Shown here: positions 11,101 to 22,116 of the stretch, in pieces
How the letters are laid out: every line of letters begins with the position of its first letter
Numbering within the stretch: the stretch's first letter is position 1
From: Gnetum montanum
Taxonomy: Eukaryota > Streptophyta > Gnetopsida > Gnetales > Gnetaceae
Length of the DNA stretch: 64,000 nucleotides
Reading direction: 5' to 3'
Assembly (NCBI GenBank): GCA_015680685.1
Contig: MNCI01027311.1
Span: 142,104 to 206,103, forward strand
Position numbers and translations under genes: made by a program
Notes under the pieces: model-generated
Databases searched by the model: none
Told to the model about the DNA's origin: nothing
What the model saw: only the letters and a program-made list of their open reading frames with translations

Positions 11101-11980
11101 CCTACTAGGTCAGTACGATGAGGGGAATGGTAGAAGACTAATTAGAACTTGATCAATGGTAATCGGATTGAAGGGTTCTACCCACCCCTCATCCAGCAAA
11201 GCAGAACCCTTACACTGATTGTAAGGAATGGGGAATAGGTATGGGTAGGTGTGATATTCATCCTTACATTAACCAATCACACCCGTCCACAAGTTCTCAG
11301 TAGAAGAGAACTCCTGTAGGGCTATACATGTTGTAGTCAGTAGACTTGGTCGATCGTGAAACACTTCTCTGTTGATGTAGAACCTGGTAACAAAAACATA
11401 CAATTAGCATTTGGCCAATATGGCTAGCGTCACACAACACAATTGAACAAGGCTACAAAACTCACTTGCCAGCATAGTAAACAATTCCTAGTGGGTTTTG
11501 GAAGCACGTTGCCATGTAACATGCAGCAAACAACGTGTTGTAAGAATGCTAACAGCTGTATTCAGGTATATCCCAAATCCAGACCAAACACCTTAACCCT
11601 ATTGGGCATTAACTAGATCCTTCTCCCTACCTACTCATGATTGCCCTGTCTGTCAAAAACCTCAAGATGCCTCGACTTGCCCTAGGAAATATGACTTCAG
11701 TTATGACGGTCACCTCCTCCTCCTCTAGGTATGACCAAACGATCACACTGAGGTGTTGGAGGAGGTATTGTAGGAACTTCTATTCTCCTTCCTTGAACCA
11801 AACCCCTCACTCTCCCATACGTATCTGGGGAGGAGGGGCATTGACCATAGGTCTACTTGCATGACACAGGACCCCTACAATATCTAAGATAATCAAAATT
11901 GGCCTTAGCCCCATCTTGCACAACATAACCAGTAAGTGTTAGCATCATGTCTAAGTGCAATACACACACAACATAGCAAT
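8156..11980 (-). pseudogene. Antisense gene of element A (function unknown), most complete copy
   Basis: Minus strand, inside the protease-RT spacer. From its N-terminus: WIWDIPEY and NPLGIVYYAGK; an apparent intron (GTGAG to an AG near 11385); IALQEFSSTENLW; an apparent intron; then a long block about 11000-9990 with FKYGEVDTSQHW, EMFSLIDSF, EINDQLFVDLFNV, IQEWLG and AWIMHEVMREG. Further exons carry FTFMQGIVNGM (about 9370), ALHSSCSLWECKHVNKDLW (about 9040), a charged, probably coiled stretch with YEWGKSQKNH (about 8760), HWVDITIEEVWHRPG (about 8460), and an acidic last exon ending at a TGA at 8156-8158. E and C match block for block, including most exon borders. Roughly 700-900 residues in all, by estimate. 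No family recognised; the start codon is uncertain. Stops inside are mostly TAG. Confidence 0.7.
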
Positions 11981-12924
11981 ACCTAGCAGATCGTGCATAT
12001 AGTGTAGCATAACCCTCTTTCTGCACATAGCGTAGCAAGAACATAAAAGTGCTAGCATAGCAAAAAAATGGTCTAATGTAGCAACAAAGCAATTAGCCCT
12101 AACAGGGTGATTAACAATACGCCCTAACAAAACACGTGTCGCACTATCATGTCACGCATGGCCAAACCCTCCTTAAGGACCTACGCTATGCCATTCGAAA
12201 GCCAAGTAATTTAAACTATCCAAATCCCTGCGGTTATGATAACAACGGTGGTGGCAGTTTAAGCCACCTTGCATGCAATGATGGTGTAGCATTTATGCAG
12301 TTGCCGTGACCGAAATGGCAACAACGGTGATGCAAAGGCTAAAAAATACACGATAACAAAAAAATGACTAAGACTAGGATATAAAATGAAATCAGAGGAA
12401 AAAAAAGTAGAAAACAAAAAAAAATGATAACAGAATTGCAAAAAAAAATTTGAGGAAACATAGTAGCCTACCAGGTAAATGGCATGTCCTCCCATGTTAC
12501 GACACACACTTGTGTCATGTGCCCTAGGGTTTTCTTCACCTCCTCAACCTTTGCGAGCACTAAGTGAGTATGTTCATTCTTTGGATCCATCATTTGACTT
12601 GCAAACTTTCCCTTATCGCTATATAGAAAATTGCCTTGCTCGCTATTAGCACAATCGCTCTACACTCTGAAATCACCTTGTGCTCCAAATATGGGCTCTA
12701 CACTTTTACAGTGAGAATGAAAAGCTTAACAAGGTTTAATTCCTATTTATGGCCATAATGGTGAAAAGGGGAAATTTGCCTATCTCTCTCCATTTAATGC
12801 GGAGTGTGCCATACAGCGTAGCATGCTTGCCATGACATCATAGCACCGTTGGCATTAAAACCTTCACAAGATTCAAGTTAATTTCTCGCTTTCCCAAAAA
12901 ATGAAAAAAATATATAGTTTTCAT
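11981..12924 (-). promoter_or_regulatory. Region upstream of the A antisense gene, with LTR-type words
   Basis: No reading frame is convincing here. It holds several TAGCGTAG/CTACGCTA words (near 11998-12090, 12180-12190 and 12815-12830), otherwise concentrated in the U3 of the LTR of A. It lies directly 5' of the antisense gene, so it is the likely place for that gene's promoter; this is inference from position and shared words. Confidence 0.4.
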
Positions 12925-13100
12925 TACCAGTTCGAAAAGACCTTAAACTAGCAATGCCAGTGTAGTTGCAACGTTACTGGTTTGAAAAGACCTTAAACTA
13001 GCAACCCCAGCTCAATTGCAAATTTCGTGGTCTGAAAAGACCTTAAACTAGCATTTTTAGTGTATTTTTCCACTCTCGTTATATGTCTAAAAAGACCTTA
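12925..13100 (+). repeat. TAAACTAGC array 2 of A (spacer/RT border)
   Basis: Three clear tandem units of about 60 bp plus a weaker fourth, each with GAAAAGACCTTAAACTAGCA, on the gag-pol sense strand. It closes the spacer that array 1 opens. From 13101 to 13483 follows T-rich sequence without a gene, ending in a pyrimidine-rich stretch and TTTTGATAG. Confidence 0.8.
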
Positions 13101-13464
13101 AAGTAGCTGTCTTGATCTTCTATGCTCTTGTAGTCTCAATTTTTGCATTAGTGGTTTTGCATTTCTCATATCCACAATTTTCTGTCTTGCACACTACTAG
13201 TTTTGCATGTTATAATTTGGTAGTCTGCAATGACACTAAAATAGCAGCTTGACATTTTCATGTTAATGATTTCATAGTTTCACACTTTTGCATCAACAAT
13301 TTTACATCTTTAGTAGTTCTACATCTACATGCCACAACATTTTTCCATGACTTTAAACTGGCAAAATTTTAATCTTTACGTCATACTTCGCTAGTTACAT
13401 CTTGTTATTGCTTTGCAAGTTTTCATTATGCATGATTACTACCAGTAGGTGCCTCTTAACTAGG

Positions 13465-13484
13465 CTCTCATCTCATTTTGATAG
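13465..13484 (+). other. Candidate splice acceptor before RT of A
   Basis: Pyrimidine-rich CTCTCATCTCATTTTGATAG ends 12 bp before the first ATG of the RT frame at 13497. Ogre-type elements are known to splice out an intron between protease and RT; this would be the acceptor here. A donor near 7460 was not identified with confidence. Confidence 0.4.
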
Positions 13485-13496
13485 GTTAAGGAAAAA

Positions 13497-15235
13497 ATGG
13501 AAATCCATCACGAGCTCTCCACACCCTTAGCTTTAGTAGGTTCACATGGCAAGCTCGCAAGACAATTGAACCCCGACTTGATCAACTGGGGGTCAACCAC
13601 AGCTAACATCATAGCATCCTTAGAAACATCCCCAAAATGGCCCGAGCATCTAGTCCAAACTCTAGATTTGAAGGTTGGGGATGTAACTGATGACCCTCTC
13701 ATCAAGAGGCCTATGATCATGTCCAAGGGGGAGGTAGAAACATTAAAACTTAGCTCCCTCCTAGACATGCAGACACATGAAAATGTAGCCAAGATTCTGC
13801 AAGACAACATCAAATTCTTCGCATGGTCATACAATGACATGCTAGGTTTAGATCTGAGGCTTATACAACACAACATCATCCTAGACTTGGGCATGAAGGA
13901 AGTCAAGTAGAAGGCTCGTAAGGTTAAACCAGAGATTGCACTAGCCATAAGGGACAAAATCACAAAGCTATACCAAGCTAGTTTCATCCGTACAGTTGAT
14001 TATTTGGAATGGATGTCCAACATCGTCATAGTTTCTAAGAAAATGGGAGGAATATGGATCTATATATACTTTTAGTATTTGAACAAAGCAACAATCAAGG
14101 ATGATTTCCCACTTCCAAACATTGATCAACTCATCGACACTATGACTAGTCATGCTCTACTATCCTTCATGGATGGTTTCTCCAGCTACAACCAAGTTCA
14201 CATCAACCCAAAGCACCATCTAACAATAGCCTTCATGACCCCATGAGGGATCTTTTGTTACACCATGATGCCTTTTGGGCTCAAGAACACCAAGGGAACC
14301 TACCAATGAGCCATGACTTACATCTTCAATGATTACATCCCAGAAATGTTAAATGACTATGCGGATGATATAGTAGTTAAGTCCAAGGAGGTAGCTAATC
14401 ATCCACATGATCTAAGGGTAGTCCTTAAGTTTTGTTAAATACATAATCTGTGTCTTAATACTATGAAGTGTATCTTTGGGGTAAAAATCGGACGGATGTT
14501 AGGATTCGTGGTATCAAAGACTGGAATACGGGCGGACCCTGACAAAGTTAAGGCCATCGTCAACCTGGTACCTCCTACAAACCTTAAGGAGTTTCACGAT
14601 TTGCAAGGTAGGATACAGTTCATCTAAAGGTTTATAGTGAAGTTGAATGAGAAGTTACACCCCATGCAACATATGCTAAAGAAAAGGATTAACTTTGAGT
14701 GGAAAACCCAATGTCAACAAGCCTTCGATGACCTCAAGGAAGAGCTTTTGCATCTCCCAACTGTGCATCTACCACAAAGGGATAAGCCTTTATTCATCTA
14801 CCTTGCCACCTCTAACACGTCTATCATAGCACTGCTATGTCAGAAATGAGACAACGGATCTGAGATACTAGTGTATTATCTGAGTCATGCATTAATAGTG
14901 CATGAGGTGAAATACAACAAAGTGGAGAGGAACTACCTTGCCTTAGTGTTCACACTAAAAAAGTGGAGGAATTACCTATTTTGAAGGACAATTAACATCA
15001 TTTGCAAAAGCAACATACTTTAGGCTATCACTAACAACCTGTATTAAAGCAGCCGAATAGCATAATGGAAAGCAATAACCACGGAGTTTGACCTACACTA
15101 TGTAAGCCAATCATCGACTAAGGATCAAGCCATAGCAACACAACTTACGGCCTCACTTGTCGACGACCGCGCAACCATAGATCTCAAATTCCCAGAAGAG
15201 CATGTTGGCACTATCAACATCATCCCATCACACCT
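13497..15235 (+). pseudogene. Reverse transcriptase-RNase H of element A
   Basis: Copies element RNA into DNA. One frame runs throughout. The N-terminal linker (13497-13800) leads to FFAWSYNDMLGLDLRLIQHN. RT follows with SNIVIVSKKMGG, NKATIKDDFPLPNIDQLID, FMDGFSSYNQVHI and the catalytic YADDIVVKSK near 14360, intact. The tether LGFVVSKTGIRADPDKVKAI precedes RNase H with FEWKTQCQQAFDDLK, VYYLSHAL and NKVERNYLALVF. Stops are again mostly TAG (13908, the F*YLN and TYQ*AM positions and others), with at least one TGA after MTP. The frame itself is not shifted before 15632, so point decay rather than indels closed it. Confidence 0.88.
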
Positions 15236-15632
15236 GGAAGCCACTTTACACTTTGACGATGCTTCAACTATGGGAGGAGGTAGTGTAGCTTCCGTCATTA
15301 CATTTCCCTTTGGGGAAATGCACCTGTTTGCTTATTGTTTTGCGTTCCCTTGCACCAACAACATGGCAGAGTACAAGGGGCTACTCAGAGGCCTCTTAGC
15401 TACCCATATACTATGTATACAACACTTGGAATTCTGTAATGATTCACAATTGGTTACGAATAAAATCACCAAGGTCTATGCCTGCAAATCTACACATTTG
15501 CAACCCTACTATGGCCTAGCAAAAAGCCTGCTTAAGCAATTTGCAAAGACAGATGTGCAACACGTGCCACGCAACAAAAACACTATAGTAGACTCCTTAG
15601 TCACCCTTGCATTGAATATTCCACCACACTGA
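15236..15632 (+). pseudogene. Second RNase H (Tat-lineage type) of element A
   Basis: A separate ribonuclease H between the RT-linked one and integrase, diagnostic for Tat-lineage Ty3/gypsy elements. Visible residues: LHFDDAST (first Asp), NNMAEYKGLLRGL (Glu), FCNDSQLVTN (Asp) and KNTIVDSLVTLAL (last Asp), so all four expected acidic positions remain. An open run of 120 codons (15270-15632) without a stop is unusual for this element and marks it as its best-kept domain. Confidence 0.82.
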
Positions 15633-15718
15633 TTTGTAAACCTGCCAACTTCAATTATCAAATGTATTGAACCTATCACTTGGGCGGGACACGTGGCCTC
15701 CATTAGTGCTGCAGATAC

Positions 15719-16966
15719 CCGGAGTGGTATGCTAACATTAAAGCCTACCTACAACATGGTGAACCCCCATGTGGATTGACATCTGCTCAGAGGGATGCAA
15801 TCTATAAGCATGCTTAGAAATATATGCTCATGGGGAATGATGCCCTATGTCAACGTTCTTATGACAGGATATTTCTGGCATGTGTGGGTGGGGAGCAAGC
15901 ATAGAAGGTAGTTAATGAAGTGCATAAGGGACTATGTGGTGGACACATAGCACCTAGAGCTATGGCTATGAGAATTAGGTGCCTAGGGTACTATTGGCCC
16001 CATATGGAGTGTGACTGTCTATCAAAAGTCAAGATGTGTGACACATGCCAGAGATACATGAATCTCATACACATCTCACTTGTAGACCTACACCCAATGC
16101 AAATCACATGGCTTTTCCAAATATGGAGACGAGAGCTCATAGGACCTATCACACCTAAGTCCTCTGTAGGGCATAGCTTCATTATCACTACCACTGAGTA
16201 TTTTACTAAGTGGGTGGAAGCTATCCTCCTAAATAAGACAATGTCTCAGCAGATCTACCACTTCATCTTGGACAACATCGTAACAAGATTTGGGCTTCCA
16301 ATGACTATTGTAACTGAAAATGGGCCAAAATTCAATAGTACAGAAACCTGAACCTTCTGCAGTAATCTAGGCATCAGGCAATCATTCTTCTCCCCCTATT
16401 ATCCATAAGCGAATGGACAGGAAAAGGCTACAAATAAGTCCATCATCAAATTGCTAAAGTAGATGCTTAACAACAGCAATAGGTGGTGGCACAATCAAAT
16501 CCTCTACGTTCTATGGGCCTACAGGATGGCATGTATAACCGTGATAAGTAAGACTCCTTACAGCCTTGTTTACAGATATGAAGTTGTGTTGCCTCTTGAG
16601 TTGCAGGTACCATCACTCTAGATGATCCTCTTGGATGTCATGAGCAAAGCCCAAAACAATGAGTCATAGATCACTGACCTCGACTTAATAGAGGAAGAGT
16701 GCGCACAAATGTTAAGCCTCATAGAGCACTACCAGAGCAAGCAGTAGCAAAAGCACCATGCAGACCCGCATCGATCGCTAGTACAGAAGGGAGACCTCCT
16801 CCCCAAGGTTGCTCGTGAGCATTTAAGCAAATTATTAGCCAACTGGAAAGGCCTTTACATGGTCAGTAAAGCCTTTAGGAATGGAGCCTTCAAGCTGGTG
16901 GACATGGATGGGAATGAGTTCGCCAATCCAGTGAATCACTCGTACCTCAAGTCGTACTACATCTAA
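15719..16966 (+). pseudogene. Integrase of element A
   Basis: Inserts the DNA copy into the host genome. The frame shifts near 15718, between RNase H and integrase. The zinc-binding domain shows HKGLCGGH and CDTC (15930-16050). In the catalytic core the first Asp region reads WRRELIGPI (Glu instead of Asp), the second reads IVTENGPKF (Glu instead of Asp), and the Glu position after NGQ reads NGQEKATNK, where the expected Glu appears to be Lys. The C-terminal part has YRYEVVLPLE and WKGLYMVSKAFRNGAFKL, ending at a TAA at 16964-16966. With the core residues changed, the enzyme cannot be active. Confidence 0.85.
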
Positions 16967-16974
16967 AGCATGGC

Positions 16975-17420
16975 GACGAGCACCATTTGCTATGATGTTA
17001 AACTAGCAGCAACAAGAAACATCTACTATGACAATAAACTTGTGACAACCGTTTGCTACGACGTTAAATTGGTAGCAATGAGCAGTGTCCACTATGATAA
17101 TAAACTAGTGACAACCATCCGCTACGATGTTAAAATAGCAACAACGAGAAGTGTCCGCTATGATGATAAACTGGCAGTAACCATTTGCTATTATGTTAAG
17201 CTAGCAGCAATAAGTAGCATATGCTATGACGTTAAATTGGTGGTGACCATCCGCTACAATGTAAAACTAGCATAGCTAGTCCGCTATGACTATAAACTGG
17301 CATGACATGTCTGCTATGATGTTAAAATGGCATGTACGGTCTGCTGGGATCTTAAACCAGCATGGTGGTCTACTAGGACCCTAAACTAGCACACAATCTA
17401 CCAAGACCTTAAACTAGGTT
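16975..17420 (+). repeat. TAAACTAGC array 3 of A (after integrase)
   Basis: About twelve units of roughly 33 bp built on TCCGCTATGACGTTAAACTAGCA, turning into CTACCAAGACCTTAAACTAG units at the end. It starts right after the integrase stop. It accidentally makes a long open frame (16970-17275) that is not a gene. Confidence 0.8.
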
Positions 17421-18505
17421 CACGTCATGTCTCTATCATGCACTTGCACCAAGTACACATTGAACGAGCATGCACGATGCCAACGTGGGATTGGATGTTG
17501 CAGCTCTAGACCGTAGTTCACGACGTAATGGGAATGCAATCTAGAACATATGTGGTGCTGCCACCCTTGGCATTGTGCTGATCCTCTGGAGATGTCATAT
17601 GATATCGCACTGGCCCTATGGACCTATCATTGCCATAGCCCACAACCCTAATGGTAGTTCCTTGGCCAGTGCCCACCATTGGAGTTTCGGTAGTATTGTG
17701 GCCCAACCACAATATTTTTATCTTCTAGCTCCCTACCAATGCCTCGACTCACATGATGTTTAGCTATGTGGTAGTTGATCCCATAGCTAAACTAAGAATG
17801 CATGCCTTTGGCAGGGATTCCAGAGCATTTGCACTCACAGCGACTCCCAGTGCCTTCAATGCCAGCTCCTCCACGTTGGTGCTGCCAAGGTCACTATTGG
17901 CATTCCTACTTTTAACACCATACACTAGCAAAGGTATCTAGAAGCTTCATAAACACCTCCAGCTAGCAAGACCTTTACCTTCATTTTACATCACGACTAT
18001 CTCTTCTAGTTTTCTCTCTGTGTTCGCAGGGTGTGTTCCAGAGAGGTGTTAGCCGAAGGCACATATTTCCATAATAGCAAATGCTATGGTGTCACGAAGT
18101 GAGTGCCTCAACTAGCCTTGCTACCTCAGAGTGCAAATTCCATGACATGCGTAACAAAGCTTGCCACATGGGAAGCATCTATAGGCAGGTCAAAACCCCA
18201 CATGGATGTAACATAACTCATCCTGGGAAAGAAACACCTATCCTACAGGAGGTCGAAGATAGGTGAAAGTAAAGATGAAAACAAGAATGACTCACTCATG
18301 AGCACTTCAATGAGGGACTCTGCTAAACCTCATCTTTACCCTTTTTCTGAACCTCCTTCCTCCCTGCTTCACCCATTCAATGTAACACTCTCAAGCACAG
18401 CCAAGCGACATCTTGATGATCACCTAGCAGCAACATTAGCATCGTGTCTTCTATGGTGTTTCGTATTCTTTTTCAATGTCTCTCCAGCCCATCCTCCAGA
18501 CGTCG
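17421..18505 (+). other. 3' non-coding region of A
   Basis: About 1.1 kb between array 3 and the polypurine tract. No conserved frame. Its last 150 bp resemble the matching region of B (about 34930-35040), supporting a common origin. Confidence 0.55.
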
Positions 18506-18520
18506 ACAAAGAGGGGCCAA
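18506..18520 (+). other. Polypurine tract of A
   Basis: ACAAAGAGGGGCCAA directly before the 3' LTR. B has ACAAAGAGGGACCAA at the same place. It is the expected plus-strand primer. Confidence 0.75.
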
Positions 18521-20172
18521 TGCAACACCCGAAAATTTGAAGGCATGCTTGCTTCACCAAGTCTTTGCAAATCGCGTGGTGCTACGGAAGTTCTTCAAGA
18601 GATGGATGCTCTAATGTTCAAACTATCTAGTTTGGCAAGTTTTCTACCCTAGGTGTTAACAAGCTAAATAGACTCTCCAACTTGCCCACCTGAGTAGGTC
18701 ATCTAGCCGACAACACACTTAGGAGCGATGCATGGAATTGTTGGCAATTCTTAGAATGTGGAAAGCACTTCAAAAAGGTTTCTAGTTCAAGGAGTTTTGC
18801 TATGCTATGCTACACTATGTAGCATAACAAACTCTAGAAGATGTTTGCAGGAGCACAATGCTATGCTATACTGTGCCACTTAGCGTAGTACAATAGACTT
18901 CAATTCCTTTAGCAATGTCTCCTTTCGTCAGAAAGCAGAAAACTTGGCAAAAATTAGGCCATGTTTGCTGCTACGCTACACTAAGCTACATGGCATAGTG
19001 AGGCGTAGCAATTCTACAGAAGTGACAGAAGGCAACTCAAAGGGCAGGATCAACTAGTTCACAACCTTCGTAGTACAAAAAATAAAGTTTGCAAATTGAT
19101 GACATTTTTGTGACTAAGGCTAGTCACTACGCTACATAGCATACCATAGCATAGAAAATATGCAATAAACAGTTAACATGCTTCAAAGGTTTCCAACGCA
19201 TGCAGCAGGACACAACGCAAACTTTTTGCTTTGAACCAGCAGCTATGCTATGCTACGTCACGTAGCATAGCACAGCATAACAAGATGTTATGCTATGCCA
19301 AGCATGCTATGCTACAAAGCATAGTAGAGTGTGGAAAGCAGTTATGCTAAATCAATGCACTTCACCTAATTGCACCATTGTTTTGATAGTGCAATTACAA
19401 TGTGATAGACTTGTAATTACGATGTGGCAGACTCGCCCAATGGTCATGCAAGCATGTGCAGCACAGATAGGTCATCATAAGACCAAGGCACATGGCATCC
19501 AAACCGCATCTTTTGCATAGCCTTGGTCTTATAAATACCCCAATGAGCAATGCTCGAACTCTCCTCAAGCTCCTCTCCAACCTAGGTCCTTTGGCATTTT
19601 TAGTCGGCTAACAAGCAAAAATCAACACTGTAACCTTGAGCATTATAAGCTTTCTATTTCACATTGCAAACAGCTAGCACTCTCAGTTGACATTTTCTTC
19701 TGCTCATTTCTACCACCTTGGTAGTGCTTTGCATTGTTAACTCCTAAGTCCACGTTCAAGCACACAATCATCTTGCTCTACATGTCTTGGTTACTCTCAA
19801 GAACTTTGCACTTCTCAGTGCTATGCAACCAATTGTATCCATTTTGATAGAGTGAAGTCGTAGCTTTGAAGCGGTGCATTTTTCTAACTACATTTTACTT
19901 TGTCTTCTACTTGTTATCATATTTTACACTGCTTTTGGTTTCTATCTCTTTTACATTTAAGCATTACTTCATGCTATCAACCTCATTTTCAAATCACACA
20001 TTGCAAAAGGCTATATTAACGTCGACTAAGTCCCTATCTGATCGACCAGACCATTTAGGGCACCCTATTTCCACTTTATCCAACATGGCCATCTTGCAAA
20101 AATGGGGTTAAGACTATTAACGGCTACCAACCCCTTGGTGATTTCTAGCCATTGACGTTTTTGGTTGCTATA
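18521..20172 (+). repeat. 3' LTR of element A
   Basis: Starts TGCAACACCC, ends TTGCTATA; 1652 bp against 1668 bp for the 5' LTR. The TATA box is at 19530-19537 and the same CTACGCTA/TAGCGTAG clusters lie at about 18800-19330. Differences from the 5' LTR are largely C/T and G/A. Confidence 0.88.
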
Positions 20173-21601
20173 GCTAAAACTTTGAGGTAGTTGAAAGAGG
20201 AAGGGTTGCAATTTAGGGATGGTAAGTTTGATCATTTTTTTGAAGGCATGCAAATGGGTGATCCTCCCGCTCTCATGCCTAAGGGTTTGCCAGGTAGGAG
20301 CTTTGCATCACCATTTTCATTATGCTCTCCCTCTCCCTCTTCCCTCTCTACGTCTTCTTCCTATTTATTTTTTACATCATTTTTATATCTTTATATTTTT
20401 TTTAATGATGCTAACATGATTTATCCTATAGTGGGTGATGCTTCTACTAAGCATCTCGAATCTACATCCACTTTCTGCTCACAACTGTGGGTAGAAACTT
20501 TGGAAAAATTTGCCTTCATGCAAGGCATAGTGGATGACATGATCAATTGTCTAAAACAGATAGATCCTAAGATAGGTATGTTTGTGGTTTTTCTTGTATT
20601 TTTCTCTAGCTTTGTCTTGTAACTATTATTTCCTCTTTTTGGTGCAACAGGCGTACAACTCAAGTGGGACCCATGGAGAGTGGTCCAAGTTCATGTTGTA
20701 CCTGAGTTCCCTCCTAAGGTAGAATAGGTGCCTCATTGTATATATGACAAGGCAAGAAAGTATGCACTACACTTAGCAAGATCATTGTGGTAGTGTAGGC
20801 ACATGAACGAGGAGCTCTGGAAACAAGTACAAGAGCTCTAGGAGCAGAAGGTAAATCAAGAAGCTCAACTAGAGGATTTGTAGTCATAGTACAACTTCTT
20901 GATGGCCTGTGATAAGTCAGATGGTAGCTAGAATATAGTTGTAATTGACTACACTAGGTATTGGTTGACCATGAGGGGCAAAAATGAGGCCACTCGCAAG
21001 ATTATTGAGCAATGCTTGCAGATGGACCTCTTGGCTCAAAAGAACCAAGACTAGAAGAACTACAACACCAAGATATATGAGTGGGGATACACTCAAAAGA
21101 ACCATAAGTACCATTATAATATGGAATGCATAGCCTACATAAGAAATATAGGAATGAGTCTATGGAGTGCCAAGGTCATGACACATTCCTTGACACCATC
21201 AGTGTGACACAGGCTTACAATAGATTTGCAAAATACTTGGTAGTTAGTGAGTCCCTAGAGAGGGAAATTACTATTCCTTATAGATAGGTTACATATACCA
21301 CATTTTCTCTAGGGCCATCCATATGGATATCCATGGAGAAAGGGAAGACCCTCATAGGCATTGATTTATGAGAGGAGGATTGGACACATATGATAGAGGA
21401 GGAGATCCTCTGACACCTAGAGGTTGGCCTCAATAGGAAGCCCCTAGACATGGATGTAGGCCCATCTTAGGTTGGTTAATTTTACTTTATTACTATCCAT
21501 TTAATAATTATTTCACATGTTATCCTCTTTACTGATTATTTCATTTTTGTTTTTGCTTTGCATAGGATCCAAATGAAGACAAAGGATCAAGCAAGCAGTA
21601 G
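20173..21601 (+). pseudogene. Antisense gene of element E, 3' part (function unknown)
   Basis: Continues the gene cut at 1999 by the insertion of A. Blocks: LQFRDGKFDHFFEGMQMGDP (20206-20265); an apparent intron to about 20420; LWVETLEKFAFMQGIVDDM (20480-20540), with counterparts in A and C; an apparent intron 20574-20650; VQLKWDPWRVVQVHVV and ALHLARSLW (20650-20800); a charged, probably coiled region; VIDYTRYWLTMRG (20943-20980); LQMDLLAQKNQD and YEWGYTQKNHK (21015-21110); MIEEEILRHLEVGLNRKPLD near 21390; a further intron; then a short acidic last exon DPNEDKGSSKQ ending at a TAG at 21599. Stops are mainly TAG. From 21602 to 21857 I see only non-coding, T-rich sequence. Confidence 0.65.
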
Positions 21602-21857
21602 ATAAATATGGAGGAGAGGAGAAGAGCCTTAGGTTTTCATTAATACACATTAAAACATTTGAGTTGTAGCCTTGCTATTGGAGAAATTCTGTATCTTTTG
21701 ATGTGGATGTAATCTTGGACTATGTAGTTTTTTTATGATTTAATAGGAGGCATGATATTTAGTTTGTTTATGTATTGATCTCCACTTGTGTCATTTTAAC
21801 TTGTATTTTAATTACTCTCACTTTGGATTGGATTTTTGTTGTTGATGTAATTAGGCC

Positions 21858-22032
21858 CCTTGTGGGCCCCATGCATTGCTAGTTTAAGGCCATTGTGGGC
21901 CATCTCTAGTTTAAGTCCATTGCGAGTCATCACTAGTTTAAGGCCATTTCAGTCCATCGCTAGTTTAAGGCCATTTCGGGCCATCACATAAAAGGAAGTC
22001 AATTATTAGTTTTAGGCCATTTCTAGCCATCA
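21858..22032 (-). repeat. TAAACTAGC array of E (protease/spacer border)
   Basis: Five units of about 32 bp with CTAGTTTAAGGCCATTTCGG on the plus strand, i.e. CCTTAAACTAG on the coding strand of E. Same place (between gag-protease and the antisense gene) and same orientation relative to gag as in A, B and C. A short (CTT)n run follows at 22034-22055. Confidence 0.8.
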
Positions 22033-22116
22033 CTTCTTCTTCTTCTTCTTCTTCTTTGTTTTGGCTAAACCAAAGCATAACTAATGCAAGAAGTAAACAT
22101 AACATAAATTTAAACT

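Larger units (their letters stand above)
2000..20172 (+). mobile_element. Element A: nearly complete Tat/Ogre-type Ty3/gypsy retrotransposon with internal antisense gene
   Basis: An 18.2-kb element inserted into the antisense gene of E. Parts: 5' LTR 2000-3667, primer-site block 3674-3692, leader, gag-protease 4123-7460, array 1, antisense gene 8156 to about 11980, array 2, RT-RNase H, second RNase H and integrase to 16966, array 3, 3' non-coding region, polypurine tract, 3' LTR 18521-20172. Tat lineage is inferred from the second RNase H before integrase and from the gag zinc-motif type. The flanking pentamers are ACCAA and GCTAA, which agree at three of five positions with two transitions, so the target duplication is only weakly supported. 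Frame stops and catalytic changes make it a dead copy. Confidence 0.88.

Noticed and set aside
8156-11980. Antisense gene as a plant mobile domain or other known transposase
   Set aside because: Overall idea fits (antisense gene in a retrotransposon), but I see no motif that lets me name the family.
13508-13987. 159-codon frame on the minus strand
   Set aside because: Exact shadow of the RT linker of A; the plus frame carries the conserved residues shared with C.
16970-17275. 101-codon open frame after integrase
   Set aside because: By-product of TAAACTAGC array 3, with a period near 33 bp keeping the frame open.
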